Below are positions 42,139 to 50,415 of a stretch of DNA of 64,000 nucleotides, piece by piece. Each line of letters starts with the position of its first letter. Within the stretch, counting starts at the first letter, position 1. The notes below the pieces were generated by a model, which saw only the letters and a list, made by a program, of their open reading frames with translations, was not told the DNA's origin and searched no databases. This DNA is from Oscillospiraceae bacterium (GTDB lineage: Bacteria; Bacillota; Clostridia; Oscillospirales; Oscillospiraceae). The position numbers and the translations under genes are program-made. The stretch lies in NCBI GenBank assembly GCA_020025545.1, contig JAHHRX010000005.1:1-64000 (forward strand), in the 5' to 3' direction.

Positions 42139-42990
42139 ATGTTTCATATATTTGGATGTCCCATGCATGTGGGCGTAGGCGTTAAGGGTCTTATCCACAG
42201 CCTTAACTACCTGAATGATTACTGCAAAGATTTTGATATTTCCATTTTTCCGGAAGTGATTCTGCCGGAAGAAAATCTTCCCAATCTGAAAAATTTGAAC
42301 AGTGTTGTGGCGACCTGTGAAAAAATCGCCGCTGAAACCCGGAAGGTCTTCGAAAACGGCGAGACACCTCTCTTTATTGCCGGAGATCACAGCTCCGCTC
42401 TGGGTACCGTTTCCGCCGTCAGCTCCTATTTTGAGGATGAAGTGGGCCTCATCTGGGTGGATGCCCATCCCGACATCAACACCGACAAAACCACCGTCAC
42501 CGGCAACATCCACGGTATGCCCGTGGCCGCTCTGCTGGGCATGGGGGAGCCTTCTCTTACCAGGGTTGCTTCCGACAAGGTGAAAATCAAGCCGGAAAAT
42601 GTGGTGATGCTAGGTCTGCGGGACATTGACCCCCCGGAGCGTGAGATCCTCAGGGAGCAGGGTATTATGTACTTCACCTATGAAACCATCGCCCGGAGAG
42701 GCATTCACGCCTGTCTGGAAGAAAGCATTGCCCATCTGAAGCATCTGAAGCATGTACATATCAGCTTCGACATTGATGTCATGGACCCCCAGCTGATTCC
42801 CGGCGTATCCGTCCCCGTTCCCTCCGGATTCCATGAGGGCGAGGCTTTTTATGTGATGAACGAGCTGATGGAGCATCTGCCTGTTTGCTCCTGCGACATT
42901 GTGGAATACAACGCAGAGCTGGATCACGAGGACAAGACTGCCCGGTTCGCGCAGGATCTTGCCAATCTGATTTTGTCCCACGACAAATAA
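42139..42990 (+). CDS. Arginase/agmatinase superfamily ureohydrolase
   Basis: 283-residue binuclear manganese hydrolase. All metal-ligand motifs are present: GDHSSALG, DAHPDIN (with the TGNIHGMP that is typical of arginases) and SFDIDVMDP. Arginase would cut arginine to ornithine and urea; agmatinase or formiminoglutamase activity is possible because specificity cannot be read with certainty. The ATG at 42139 follows AAAGGAG. It is a single-gene unit with its own promoter and a bidirectional terminator shared with the convergent Mur-ligase locus. Confidence 0.87.
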   Translation: MFHIFGCPMHVGVGVKGLIHSLNYLNDYCKDFDISIFPEVILPEENLPNLKNLNSVVATCEKIAAETRKVFENGETPLFIAGDHSSALGTVSAVSSYFEDEVGLIWVDAHPDINTDKTTVTGNIHGMPVAALLGMGEPSLTRVASDKVKIKPENVVMLGLRDIDPPEREILREQGIMYFTYETIARRGIHACLEESIAHLKHLKHVHISFDIDVMDPQLIPGVSVPVPSGFHEGEAFYVMNELMEHLPVCSCDIVEYNAELDHEDKTARFAQDLANLILSHDK

Positions 42991-43008
42991 AACATACCTA
43001 AAAACGCA

Positions 43009-43055
43009 AAAAATCCGGCAGACAGCAGGTTCTTCCCGCTTTCTGCCGGATTTTT
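43009..43055 (+). terminator. Bidirectional terminator between arginase and Mur-ligase genes
   Basis: AAAAATCCGGCAGA pairs perfectly with TCTGCCGGATTTTT across a 19-base loop. Confidence 0.88.
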
Positions 43056-43062
43056 CTTTTGG

Positions 43063-44604
43063 TTACACGCCCACGGTACATTCGTGGGTTTTGTCATATA
43101 TGTTCAGATATTTCTGCACATAGTCCACATCCGAGGGGCAGTCAATATATTCCGAGCCGTATTTCTGCCGGGTTTCCCTGCCCTTTCCGGTAATGAGAAA
43201 AATGGTTTTTCCCCGGGCATTTTCCATGGCCGTGCGGATGGCTTCGCCTCTGTCCTCGATCATTTCAAAGGGGCAGGCCTGCGCCTGCACATACTGGGCA
43301 ATATCTCTGGAAATATCCTCCACAGGCTCCGCGCCGGGGTCTTCCGCCGTGAGATACACCATTTGGGCATATTGTCCGGCGATGGTTCCCAAGTCACGGC
43401 GTCGGATCAGTGCCTTCTTGCCGGGACAGCCGAAAATTGCCACGATCTGATAATCCGGGTACTCCTCCCGCATGGAGGAATACAGCTTCTCAAAGCTGAG
43501 CTTGTTGTGGGCATAGTCCACAATGGCGATCCGCTGGCGATCCTCACTGGCGTAAAGCTCCATCCGTCCGCTGGATCTGGCACGCTGCAGTCCCGACCGG
43601 ATAAAGCCCACGGGGATTCCCAGCTTCACCGCCGCCGCTATGACGCCCAGCGCATTTTCCACATTGAAAAGTCCCGGCATGGTGAGGATGAATTCCTCGT
43701 CAAATTCCCGGCATCGGACGGAAAATCTCGTTTCATTTCCCGCTTTTCGGATATTATAACCATAAAAATCCGCTTGCGGATTCTTTGTACTGAAGGTGAG
43801 CACCTCTTCCGCCGCCTGCGCCTCTCTGAGGATTCTTTCAATCTGATCTGCGTCCAGATTGACCACTGCGGTTTTTGTCTTTTGGAACATGCGCATTTTG
43901 GAAGAGAGGTAATCTTCAAAATCGGCATGTTCAATGGGACTGATATGATCTTCTGAGATATTGAGGAAGATGCCCACATCAAATTTCATGCCGTCCACCC
44001 GGTGATATTTCAGGGCCTGAGAAGATACCTCCATCTGGGCAAATTCCAGACCGCTGTCCACGGCATTTCTCAGGTGCTGCTGAAGCTCCACGGCCTCCGG
44101 GGTGGTAATGTGGGACTCCACCGTGGTTTTTCCGTCGTAAATGTCAATGGAGGAAATCACGGCGCTGTCTTTCTTCCCCAGAGATGCCAGATAGTCGTCA
44201 GCCACCGCCTTCATGTAGTAGACGGAGGTGGATTTTCCCTTGGTACCGCCCACGCCCACAAGGGTCAGATCCTCCCATGGGCGGTTATAAAACAGATTTG
44301 CAAGAACAGCCATGGCCTTGCGGATATCCGTTACCAGCAGGCAGGCCGCCGGAGAATCGGTTTCGTATGCGGTTTCGCTCACATAGCACACTGCACCTGC
44401 CCGGACAGACTGGGTCAGATACTCCGCCCGGAAGGCGGCGCCCTTGCAGATGAACATGGTATCCTGTCTTACTTCTCTTGAGTCATAAGTAAGCGTGGTG
44501 ATGACCTTGTCCCCCTGTCCGTTGGGGGCATATTCCTTTAACATTCCTCTTTTTTTCAGTTCCTCTGCATAGAAACTGATGGAATAAAATTTCATTTCTG
44601 CCAT
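43063..44604 (-). CDS. MurE-like Mur ligase with a non-canonical P-loop
   Basis: 513-residue Mur-ligase with the three domains of UDP-MurNAc-tripeptide synthetases. The ATP loop reads GGTKGKSTS (residues 119-127) rather than GTNGKTT. The central domain keeps ITTPEAVELQQHL, MEVSSQALKYHRVDGMKFD and NISEDHISPIEHADF. The C-terminal domain has TAEDPGAEPVEDI where diaminopimelate-type MurE has DNPR, so that amino-acid-recognition motif is missing. It may be a secondary MurE acting on another amino acid or on a non-murein precursor. The ATG at 44604 follows AGGAG. It is third in an operon after an ATP-grasp ligase and a racemase. Confidence 0.85.
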   Translation of the reverse strand: MAEMKFYSISFYAEELKKRGMLKEYAPNGQGDKVITTLTYDSREVRQDTMFICKGAAFRAEYLTQSVRAGAVCYVSETAYETDSPAACLLVTDIRKAMAVLANLFYNRPWEDLTLVGVGGTKGKSTSVYYMKAVADDYLASLGKKDSAVISSIDIYDGKTTVESHITTPEAVELQQHLRNAVDSGLEFAQMEVSSQALKYHRVDGMKFDVGIFLNISEDHISPIEHADFEDYLSSKMRMFQKTKTAVVNLDADQIERILREAQAAEEVLTFSTKNPQADFYGYNIRKAGNETRFSVRCREFDEEFILTMPGLFNVENALGVIAAAVKLGIPVGFIRSGLQRARSSGRMELYASEDRQRIAIVDYAHNKLSFEKLYSSMREEYPDYQIVAIFGCPGKKALIRRRDLGTIAGQYAQMVYLTAEDPGAEPVEDISRDIAQYVQAQACPFEMIEDRGEAIRTAMENARGKTIFLITGKGRETRQKYGSEYIDCPSDVDYVQKYLNIYDKTHECTVGV

Positions 44605-44618
44605 TGTTTACTCCTGCT

Positions 44619-45335
44619 CTATATATATTCCGCTCCGGAACGAATAATGGATTCCTTCACCAGCACATCCATAGCATCCAGACAGATCGGCGGCACCGGA
44701 TGCCTGCCCTTGTACACGGAAAGCTCCGTACACGCAAGAATGACCACATCGCAGTCCTCCCGGATAAACGCATCCATAATGCGGGCAAATTTTTCCGGAT
44801 CCCCGGGCTGTCCCTTTTTGATTTCATCGTAAATCAGCGACATCACATCTTTCTGCCGCTGCGCCGACAGCTCCACAGGGGTCACCCCCGCTTTTTCGCA
44901 CTCTCTGTGATAAATTCCCGAGCGGAGGGCTCCGTCAGTTCCCATGATTCCTATTTTTTTCACATTCTCATGGTGTCTGACGGCATAGGCAACGCTTTCC
45001 CGGATCATGTTGATCACCGGGATCTTCACGGCACTCTGTATCTGCTCATAAAAGCAGTGGGATGTATTGCAGGTCACTGCGATATTGGCTGCCCCCAGCT
45101 GCTCCAGCGTCCGGGCATCCTCCTGCAGAAGCCGGATGAGATGGGCGTCGTCACCGGTTCGGATCGCTTCCGTCCTGTCGGGCATGGTGGCGTGGCTCAG
45201 CAGGATCATGTCGATATGGTCCTGATCCTTTTCCGCACGGGTATGCCGAATGACATTTTCATAGTAATAGCTGCTGGCCTCCGGCCCCATTCCGCCGATG
45301 ACTCCCAGTTTTTTTCTCACCCCATTGTGCTCCAT
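44619..45335 (-). CDS. Aspartate/glutamate racemase family protein
   Basis: 238-residue PLP-independent racemase of the aspartate racemase group. Both catalytic cysteines are present: C89 in AVTCNTSHCF and C202 in LACTELS, with the family start GVIGGMGPEAS. It would produce D-Asp (or D-Glu) from the L-form. It begins 10 bases after the stop of the D-aspartate-ligase-like ATP-grasp gene and ends 14 bases before the Mur ligase. This order resembles the racemase and ligase pair that builds the D-Asp cross-bridge in Enterococcus faecium. The ATG at 45335 follows AGAGG. Confidence 0.9.
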   Translation of the reverse strand: MEHNGVRKKLGVIGGMGPEASSYYYENVIRHTRAEKDQDHIDMILLSHATMPDRTEAIRTGDDAHLIRLLQEDARTLEQLGAANIAVTCNTSHCFYEQIQSAVKIPVINMIRESVAYAVRHHENVKKIGIMGTDGALRSGIYHRECEKAGVTPVELSAQRQKDVMSLIYDEIKKGQPGDPEKFARIMDAFIREDCDVVILACTELSVYKGRHPVPPICLDAMDVLVKESIIRSGAEYI

Positions 45336-45345
45336 AGCGTAACCT

Positions 45346-46560
45346 CTATTTGTAATACTTGTCGAAATTGCTGTACTGCTTCAAATGCGTCTTTGCCATG
45401 CGCAGGAGACGGTTCCACGCAAGATCGCCCCGCTTGAACACAGGGTTGACCATTTTGCCTTCTTTGATCAGGCGGCGAACCGTGGCTGTGTATTCGGGAT
45501 TTTTGATGTGCTTATAGGCAACGCCTCTGGGGACTGTCATCCACAAATGTTCGCCGGCGGCTTCCGTATAGGGGATGTCCCTCTGATAGATATAGTCTTC
45601 TACAAAATATTTTGCAATATTCAGACCGGAACCCGTCACATAGTAATTGCTGCGGCCCTGTCTGGTATTGATTTCAAAGAAGCGGTAGGTGTTATCCCGC
45701 TGATCCAGCTTGATGTCAAAGTTGGAATATCCCACATAATGCAAATCTTCCAGAAGATTTTTCACTTTCTTCATGAGTTCCTGATTCTGCTCAGTCAGAA
45801 TCACCGCGTGATTGCCGGAGCCGTGGGGCGTATGCTCTTCCAAAAGCACATGACCCAGACACATCATCTTTACTTTGCCGTTTCTGTCGGAATAAGCGGT
45901 GAGAACCCGCATATATTCGTCATTTCCCGGGATCATATCCTGAATAATCAGAGAATCGTCATAGCCCGCATCGTAGATCCGGGTGATGACCTGCTCCAGT
46001 TCCTCTCTGGAACCGAGCTTGTACACCTTGTTCTGAGTGGGGAAGGGATGCTCCCAGTAGGCAATACTGTTGGAGGGCTTCAGAATCAGCGGATAGGAGA
46101 ACGGACATTCAAAATCCAGTCCCATTTCCTTTTGGTACACGATGGTCTTGGGGTAGTCCACGCCGTGCTTGTCGCACAGCTCATAAAACCGCTTTTTCTG
46201 CTGGAGGCTGTCCATAAGAGAAAAATCGATATAGGGAGCGATCACATTCTCCGGCAGCTCCGCCTTATGCTTGCTGGCAAGCGCCACATAGCTGTCGCCG
46301 CAGCCGATCAGAAGGATTTTTTTATCCTTATGCTCATCGGCAAAACGGCGGATCCGCCGGAGGAAATAGGCATCGGTGTCGATTGCCTCGTTTCCCTCGT
46401 AGATCGTAATCCGGCTGCAAAAGCTGGGGCCTGTCTGGTATTTTCCGAACACATAGGATCTTACCCCGTAAGCTTCATAAAATGCCCGTGCCACACTGTA
46501 TGTATTGATATCGCCGCCAAGCAGTACAGGAATAAATTCCCGTTCTTCAAATTTCAGCAT
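45346..46560 (-). CDS. ATP-grasp carboxylate-amine ligase, D-aspartate ligase-like (paralogue 1)
   Basis: 404-residue ATP-grasp protein. The pattern EREFIPVLLGGDINTYSVARAF at the N-terminus, YPKTIVY, IIQDMIPGNDEYMRVL, the metal-binding GYSNFDIKLD and FEINTRQGRSNYYVTGSG follow what I recall of Enterococcus faecium D-aspartate ligase (Asl), which adds D-Asp to the side chain of the stem peptide. The start at 46560 follows AAAGGAGATATC; an upstream in-frame ATG at 46587 has no site. A perfect consensus promoter drives this gene, the racemase and the Mur ligase. D-Asp as the substrate is inferred from similarity and the adjacent racemase. Confidence 0.85.
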   Translation of the reverse strand: MLKFEEREFIPVLLGGDINTYSVARAFYEAYGVRSYVFGKYQTGPSFCSRITIYEGNEAIDTDAYFLRRIRRFADEHKDKKILLIGCGDSYVALASKHKAELPENVIAPYIDFSLMDSLQQKKRFYELCDKHGVDYPKTIVYQKEMGLDFECPFSYPLILKPSNSIAYWEHPFPTQNKVYKLGSREELEQVITRIYDAGYDDSLIIQDMIPGNDEYMRVLTAYSDRNGKVKMMCLGHVLLEEHTPHGSGNHAVILTEQNQELMKKVKNLLEDLHYVGYSNFDIKLDQRDNTYRFFEINTRQGRSNYYVTGSGLNIAKYFVEDYIYQRDIPYTEAAGEHLWMTVPRGVAYKHIKNPEYTATVRRLIKEGKMVNPVFKRGDLAWNRLLRMAKTHLKQYSNFDKYYK

Positions 46561-46598
46561 AGAGATATCTCCTTTATTGCAAAACACTATTGTTTTTT

Positions 46599-46627
46599 AT
46601 TATAACTCGCACCGTTATCTCTGTCAA
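46599..46627 (-). promoter_or_regulatory. Consensus promoter of the ligase-racemase-Mur operon
   Basis: Minus-strand TTGACA, 17 bases, TATAAT: a perfect sigma-A match, implying strong constitutive expression. Confidence 0.88.
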
Positions 46628-46697
46628 TCGCAGATGCATAACTGTCGTATTGCAGGGCTTGGATAACCTTATTTTCTATAGAAAAGTACCCAAAAAC

Positions 46698-46734
46698 CAA
46701 AAAAATCCGCCCTGACCACCGGTTCGGTCAGGGC
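46698..46734 (-). terminator. Terminator after the second ATP-grasp gene and relic
   Basis: Minus-strand stem GCCCTGACC/GGTCAGGGC followed by GGA and seven T's. Confidence 0.88.
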
Positions 46735-46753
46735 AGGTTGCTTTATTCCGGCA

Positions 46754-46887
46754 AAGAAATATCGTAGGTGTTATCCCGGAAATTCACGGTAACAACGGTT
46801 CCGTCGCTGAAAACCGTTCACTGTCGCATCCGGTCGACGTCCGGAAATTCATGGCGCACCATTTCGCACTTTGCCGCCCGCTCCTGC
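46754..46887 (-). pseudogene. 134-bp relic of the 3' end of the glycoside-hydrolase-like gene
   Basis: This stretch aligns without gaps to 48258-48391, the 3' end of the intact gene at 48247-50154, with 10 differences in 134 bases. Translated in the original frame it keeps QERAAKCEMVRHEF and VVTVNFRDNTYDIS but has a stop codon (TGA in place of the Arg codon of MRQR). No start or upstream domain remains. It lies between the stop of ATP-grasp paralogue 2 and its terminator, so paralogue 2 is bracketed by direct repeats. Confidence 0.9.
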
Positions 46888-46921
46888 TTTTTAAGTTCTT
46901 CCCCACAAAATTCCACGGAAC

Positions 46922-48139
46922 TCAGCGATAGTATTTCTTAAATTTACGGAACTGGTTCAAATTCCGCAGCCAATACAAAATACGGCGCTTGAGGCTCATA
47001 TCCGCCGGATAATAGAAGGAATCACAGATCTTGCCCTGCTTCACCAGTGCTTTTACCTGCCGGATTTTTTCCGGATCCTTCACATACCGATACACGACAC
47101 CCAGCGGCACCACATGCCAGAAATAGGGTTCTTTCACATAAGTGGTGGGAATGTCTTTATGGTAGATATAATCGTCTACCACATATTTTGCCAGATTATA
47201 TCCGCCGCCGGTGACCCGGTAGTGACTTCTGCCCTGACGGATATTGATTTCAAAGATCTTGTAATTATCATCTCTGGAATCGTATTTCAGGTCGCAGTCC
47301 GCAAAGCCCTCGTAGCCGATATCCTCCAGAAAGAACTGGATTTTTTTCAGCAGCTCCTCATTATAATCCGACAGCGTGATGGTGGCTGCATTGTTGCCGA
47401 TGGCTGTGGGCGTATGCTCTTCCAGAAGCACATTGCCCAGATTCATCATTTTGACTTTGTGGTCGCTGCCCACATAGATCTGCAAATCATATAGAGAAGA
47501 ATCATCACCCGGCACCTTCTCCTGAATGATCATATTATCATCGTAGCCGTTGCTGTAAATGAGGCGCAGCGTGTCCAGCAGCTGCTCCCGGTTGTCAATG
47601 AAATAGGCTTTGTGGAAGCCCTCAAATTTATTGCGGTGATATTTAACGCTGTCCGATGCCTTCAGCACCAGAGGATACCGCATATTCCCCAAATCAAACC
47701 GGAAATCCATATCCGGGGTATAAATAAAGGTACGGGCATAGTCCATGTGGTACTGCTCACACATTTGGTAGAAGGTTTCCTTCAGCACAATGTGGTCCAG
47801 TACCTCTCTGTCGGAATAAGGCAGCACAAAGCGGTCCTTCAGCTTGTCCTTATTTTCCACGATCAGCCGCACATAATGGTCTGCACAGCCCATAAGCAGC
47901 AGCTTTTTATTCTGGCCGAATTCCCGATAAATTGCCGCCATGGTTTCGAGAAACACATCGGTTTTATCCAAATCCGGCACTTCACGGTACATAAGGATAC
48001 GGCTGCCGTCGATGACACCGCTGCTGTTTCGTGCCAGCACCAGAGACTTTACGCCATAAGCCTCGTGAAATGCCCGTGCCATACTATACGCATTAATGTC
48101 ACTTGCCAGCAAAACCGGCAAAAATTCAACTTCTTCCAT
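46922..48139 (-). CDS. ATP-grasp carboxylate-amine ligase, D-aspartate ligase-like (paralogue 2)
   Basis: 405-residue paralogue of the gene at 45346-46560, colinear along its whole length (EEVEFLPVLLASDINAYSMARAF, IIQEKVPGDDSSLYDLQIY, GFADCDLKYD, FEINIRQGRSHYRVTGGG). It is clearly diverged, which suggests a different amino acid or acceptor. The start is the ATG at 48139, seven bases after GGAGG; ATGs at 48145 and 48175 are too close to, or upstream of, that site. It has its own consensus promoter with a very short leader and lies between 134-bp direct repeats derived from the neighbouring hydrolase-like gene. Confidence 0.85.
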   Translation of the reverse strand: MEEVEFLPVLLASDINAYSMARAFHEAYGVKSLVLARNSSGVIDGSRILMYREVPDLDKTDVFLETMAAIYREFGQNKKLLLMGCADHYVRLIVENKDKLKDRFVLPYSDREVLDHIVLKETFYQMCEQYHMDYARTFIYTPDMDFRFDLGNMRYPLVLKASDSVKYHRNKFEGFHKAYFIDNREQLLDTLRLIYSNGYDDNMIIQEKVPGDDSSLYDLQIYVGSDHKVKMMNLGNVLLEEHTPTAIGNNAATITLSDYNEELLKKIQFFLEDIGYEGFADCDLKYDSRDDNYKIFEINIRQGRSHYRVTGGGYNLAKYVVDDYIYHKDIPTTYVKEPYFWHVVPLGVVYRYVKDPEKIRQVKALVKQGKICDSFYYPADMSLKRRILYWLRNLNQFRKFKKYYR

Positions 48140-48166
48140 ACTCATTCCTCCGTAATAGCACCCTAT

Positions 48167-48195
48167 ATTATACATTTTCAGGCAGATGGTGTCAA
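48167..48195 (-). promoter_or_regulatory. Consensus promoter of ATP-grasp paralogue 2
   Basis: Minus-strand TTGACA, 17 bases, TATAAT. It sits in the 107-bp gap behind the hydrolase-like gene. Confidence 0.88.
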
Positions 48196-48246
48196 CTTAT
48201 TATTCTCAAAAACCGAGCAGCCGTCATCCGACTGAGCCGATCGTTT

Positions 48247-50154
48247 TTACGGCTCCGAAGAAATATCGTAGGTGTTGTCCCGGAAATTCACGGTAACAAC
48301 GGTTCCGTCGCTGAAAGCCGTGCGCTGGCGCATCCAGTCGCCGTCCAGAAATTCGTGGCGCACCATTTCGCACTTTGCCACCCGCTCCTGCAATTGCGCC
48401 ACTATGCGATACCGGGCAATTTCCTCGTCCAGCTGTTTTTCCGCTGCAGGATCGTCAAAAGCCCCGTCGCAGTTGGGATATGCACCGTCCTTATCAAGAT
48501 AGGCACCGCCGCCGTTCAGCAGCGCATAGAGCATATAGTCCTCCTGCCCCTCGATCCGATCCATAAGCCACGGCAAAATCAGACAGTCGTGGTAAACAAG
48601 GTTAAACAGCGGCGTGGGGATGCCCTTCCGGGGGCTTCCGGGAGGCTGGAGCATGAAGTCATAGGGGCCATAGTGGGCAAATACCAGACTCTGCATAGAC
48701 CAGTCCGTTACCTCCTCGGAGCTGGGAAGGATATTTTTTGACCACAGATACCGGAAGCAGGCGCTTCGGTACTCCAGACACTCCTTTCGGGTCATCCGGT
48801 GCCGGGGATGGCTGCACTCGTCCGCCTCGTTGCAGGTGAACACATCCAGATAAGATGCTTCCAGATGAATTCCGTGGCGCAGAACTTCTTCAAAATTCCG
48901 CTTCACATAGTAAGGGGCCTGTGTGGCACAGAGGTAGCTCTGTCTGCCGCCTGCCCAGCAGGACATTTCAAATACGGAGCCATCCGCCCGATGGCAGGCA
49001 AATTCCCGGTCAAAGCTGGGAGCATCCCAATAGTAATCCCGGTACTGATCGTGAAGGCCAAGCATATATCCGCAGCTTTCCACGGTGTCAGACAGTTCCT
49101 TCAGTCCTTCCCAGCCGCCGGCCGCTTCACAGGCGGGCAGATAGTCCGGATGCTTGTTGTCATAGCCCGGATCTCCCCAGCCGTCCAGATGGAGATAGAG
49201 CTTTTCCACGCCCTTATCGCGGTAGTGCCGGATTTCCGCCCCGCGCTGAGCAAAGGGCACCAGACTGTCGTTCTTCTCGGGATGCTCCCCATCATAGTAC
49301 CGGGAACCGGGGGAAACATGGGTTTTGATGCCCTTATGAACGATGGCAGAGCCGATGAGTTTGTCCACAAGGGGATTTCTGGCGGCTTTTTCCCGCAGAG
49401 AGGTAAACAGCCCCGTTTCCTGCACATATTTGCGGTAGACCTTGCAGAGGTCATTATAGTCACAACTGCCGAGAAAAGTATAGCGCATAGTCCGGCGGTA
49501 GGCCATCTTTCCCAGACTGGGAAGCCAGCGGACGGACACATGGGAGTAGGGGCCTGCGGCAGGATGATCCACCTGATAGGCGGCATCCCAAGGCTGCTGA
49601 CAGATGGCGATATAGCCCGCACCGGGTCTTACCTGCCCGAACCATGGCATATAGGCGGTGCTGCTGCACATCTGACCGTCAAAGCCCAGCTTTGTCACTT
49701 CCGTTTCCCATGTATTGGGCAGAATCAGCCCCTGCAGGATGTTCAGAACACTGTACCAGCGGTGGCTGGGCTTGTCAAATTCCATATATCCGGGCCAGTA
49801 AACCGCTTTGACCTCCAGCCCCTCATCATTCAGGGGCAGCCACTCAAAATACACATCGCCCGTAGCTTCTTCGATCCAAGCAATCGTCTCAAAAGCAAAG
49901 GCAGCGGCTTTTCCTTCCGGGGCAAAATCCCGGTAGGTGCTGCGGATGCCCACACCCACGCCGGTTTTCCACGGACTGTGGGTAATGGAATTCGCCTCGT
50001 GAAAACAGATGGTCTGCTCCTCGTTGGTTACGATTTTTCCCTCATAGCCTTCGCCCCACTGCCAGCTTTCGCCCCGGGCGGTGACGGAAAAGCGCAGGGT
50101 ATCGGGATCAAAGGCAAGGCTCACGCCGCCGCTTTGCACACACATGGTTTCCAT
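48247..50154 (-). CDS. Putative cytoplasmic glycoside hydrolase (family not recognised)
   Basis: 635-residue protein without signal peptide. An N-terminal beta-rich region (about 1-260) precedes a TIM-barrel-like region with acidic clusters typical of glycosidases: LHLDGWGDPGYDNKHPDY (D324), HGIHLEASYLDVFTCNEADE (D437) and LPSSEEVTDW (E480/E481), then a C-terminal beta segment. I recall a loose resemblance to the GH101/GH129 and DUF5696 group of alpha-N-acetylgalactosaminidase-type proteins, but cannot assign a family. The ATG at 50154 follows AAAGGAGATAACC. It has its own promoter; its 3' end is duplicated at 46754-46887. Confidence 0.7.
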   Translation of the reverse strand: METMCVQSGGVSLAFDPDTLRFSVTARGESWQWGEGYEGKIVTNEEQTICFHEANSITHSPWKTGVGVGIRSTYRDFAPEGKAAAFAFETIAWIEEATGDVYFEWLPLNDEGLEVKAVYWPGYMEFDKPSHRWYSVLNILQGLILPNTWETEVTKLGFDGQMCSSTAYMPWFGQVRPGAGYIAICQQPWDAAYQVDHPAAGPYSHVSVRWLPSLGKMAYRRTMRYTFLGSCDYNDLCKVYRKYVQETGLFTSLREKAARNPLVDKLIGSAIVHKGIKTHVSPGSRYYDGEHPEKNDSLVPFAQRGAEIRHYRDKGVEKLYLHLDGWGDPGYDNKHPDYLPACEAAGGWEGLKELSDTVESCGYMLGLHDQYRDYYWDAPSFDREFACHRADGSVFEMSCWAGGRQSYLCATQAPYYVKRNFEEVLRHGIHLEASYLDVFTCNEADECSHPRHRMTRKECLEYRSACFRYLWSKNILPSSEEVTDWSMQSLVFAHYGPYDFMLQPPGSPRKGIPTPLFNLVYHDCLILPWLMDRIEGQEDYMLYALLNGGGAYLDKDGAYPNCDGAFDDPAAEKQLDEEIARYRIVAQLQERVAKCEMVRHEFLDGDWMRQRTAFSDGTVVTVNFRDNTYDISSEP

Positions 50155-50190
50155 CTGGGTTATCTCCTTTATCTCTGGATTTCTCAGCCC

Positions 50191-50219
50191 ATACTACCAC
50201 GGCACGCTCCGTTTGGCAA
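50191..50219 (-). promoter_or_regulatory. Promoter of the hydrolase-like gene
   Basis: Minus-strand TTGCCA, 17 bases, TAGTAT, about 37 bases before the ATG; divergent from the promoter at 50317. Confidence 0.65.
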
Positions 50220-50316
50220 TGGCTTTTCCGCGCTGAAGCTTATTGTCTATATTGCCGCTCATTCCGGCGGAATACTCCATGGGGCGGTATTTGTAAATTG
50301 TTAATAAAACATTAAT

Positions 50317-50345
50317 TTGACGAATCAGCTCTTTTGGTATATAAT
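50317..50345 (+). promoter_or_regulatory. Promoter of the cytidylyltransferase fusion gene
   Basis: TTGACG, 17 bases, TATAAT; start of transcription near 50352. Confidence 0.8.
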
Positions 50346-50365
50346 ACTGTAAAATTATATATTTT

Positions 50366-50403
50366 CCGCCATCTGGGATATTTCCCGGGGGCGGGGATTT
50401 TTT
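50366..50403 (+). terminator. Terminator-like hairpin in the 5' leader of the fusion gene
   Basis: CCGCC...GGCGG enclosing CTGGGA-TAT-TTCCCGG, followed by GGATTTTTT; the T-tract abuts the GAGG ribosome binding site. It could attenuate the gene. No ligand-binding motif was recognised in the very short leader upstream. Confidence 0.55.
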
Positions 50404-50415
50404 GAGGTATATGCT

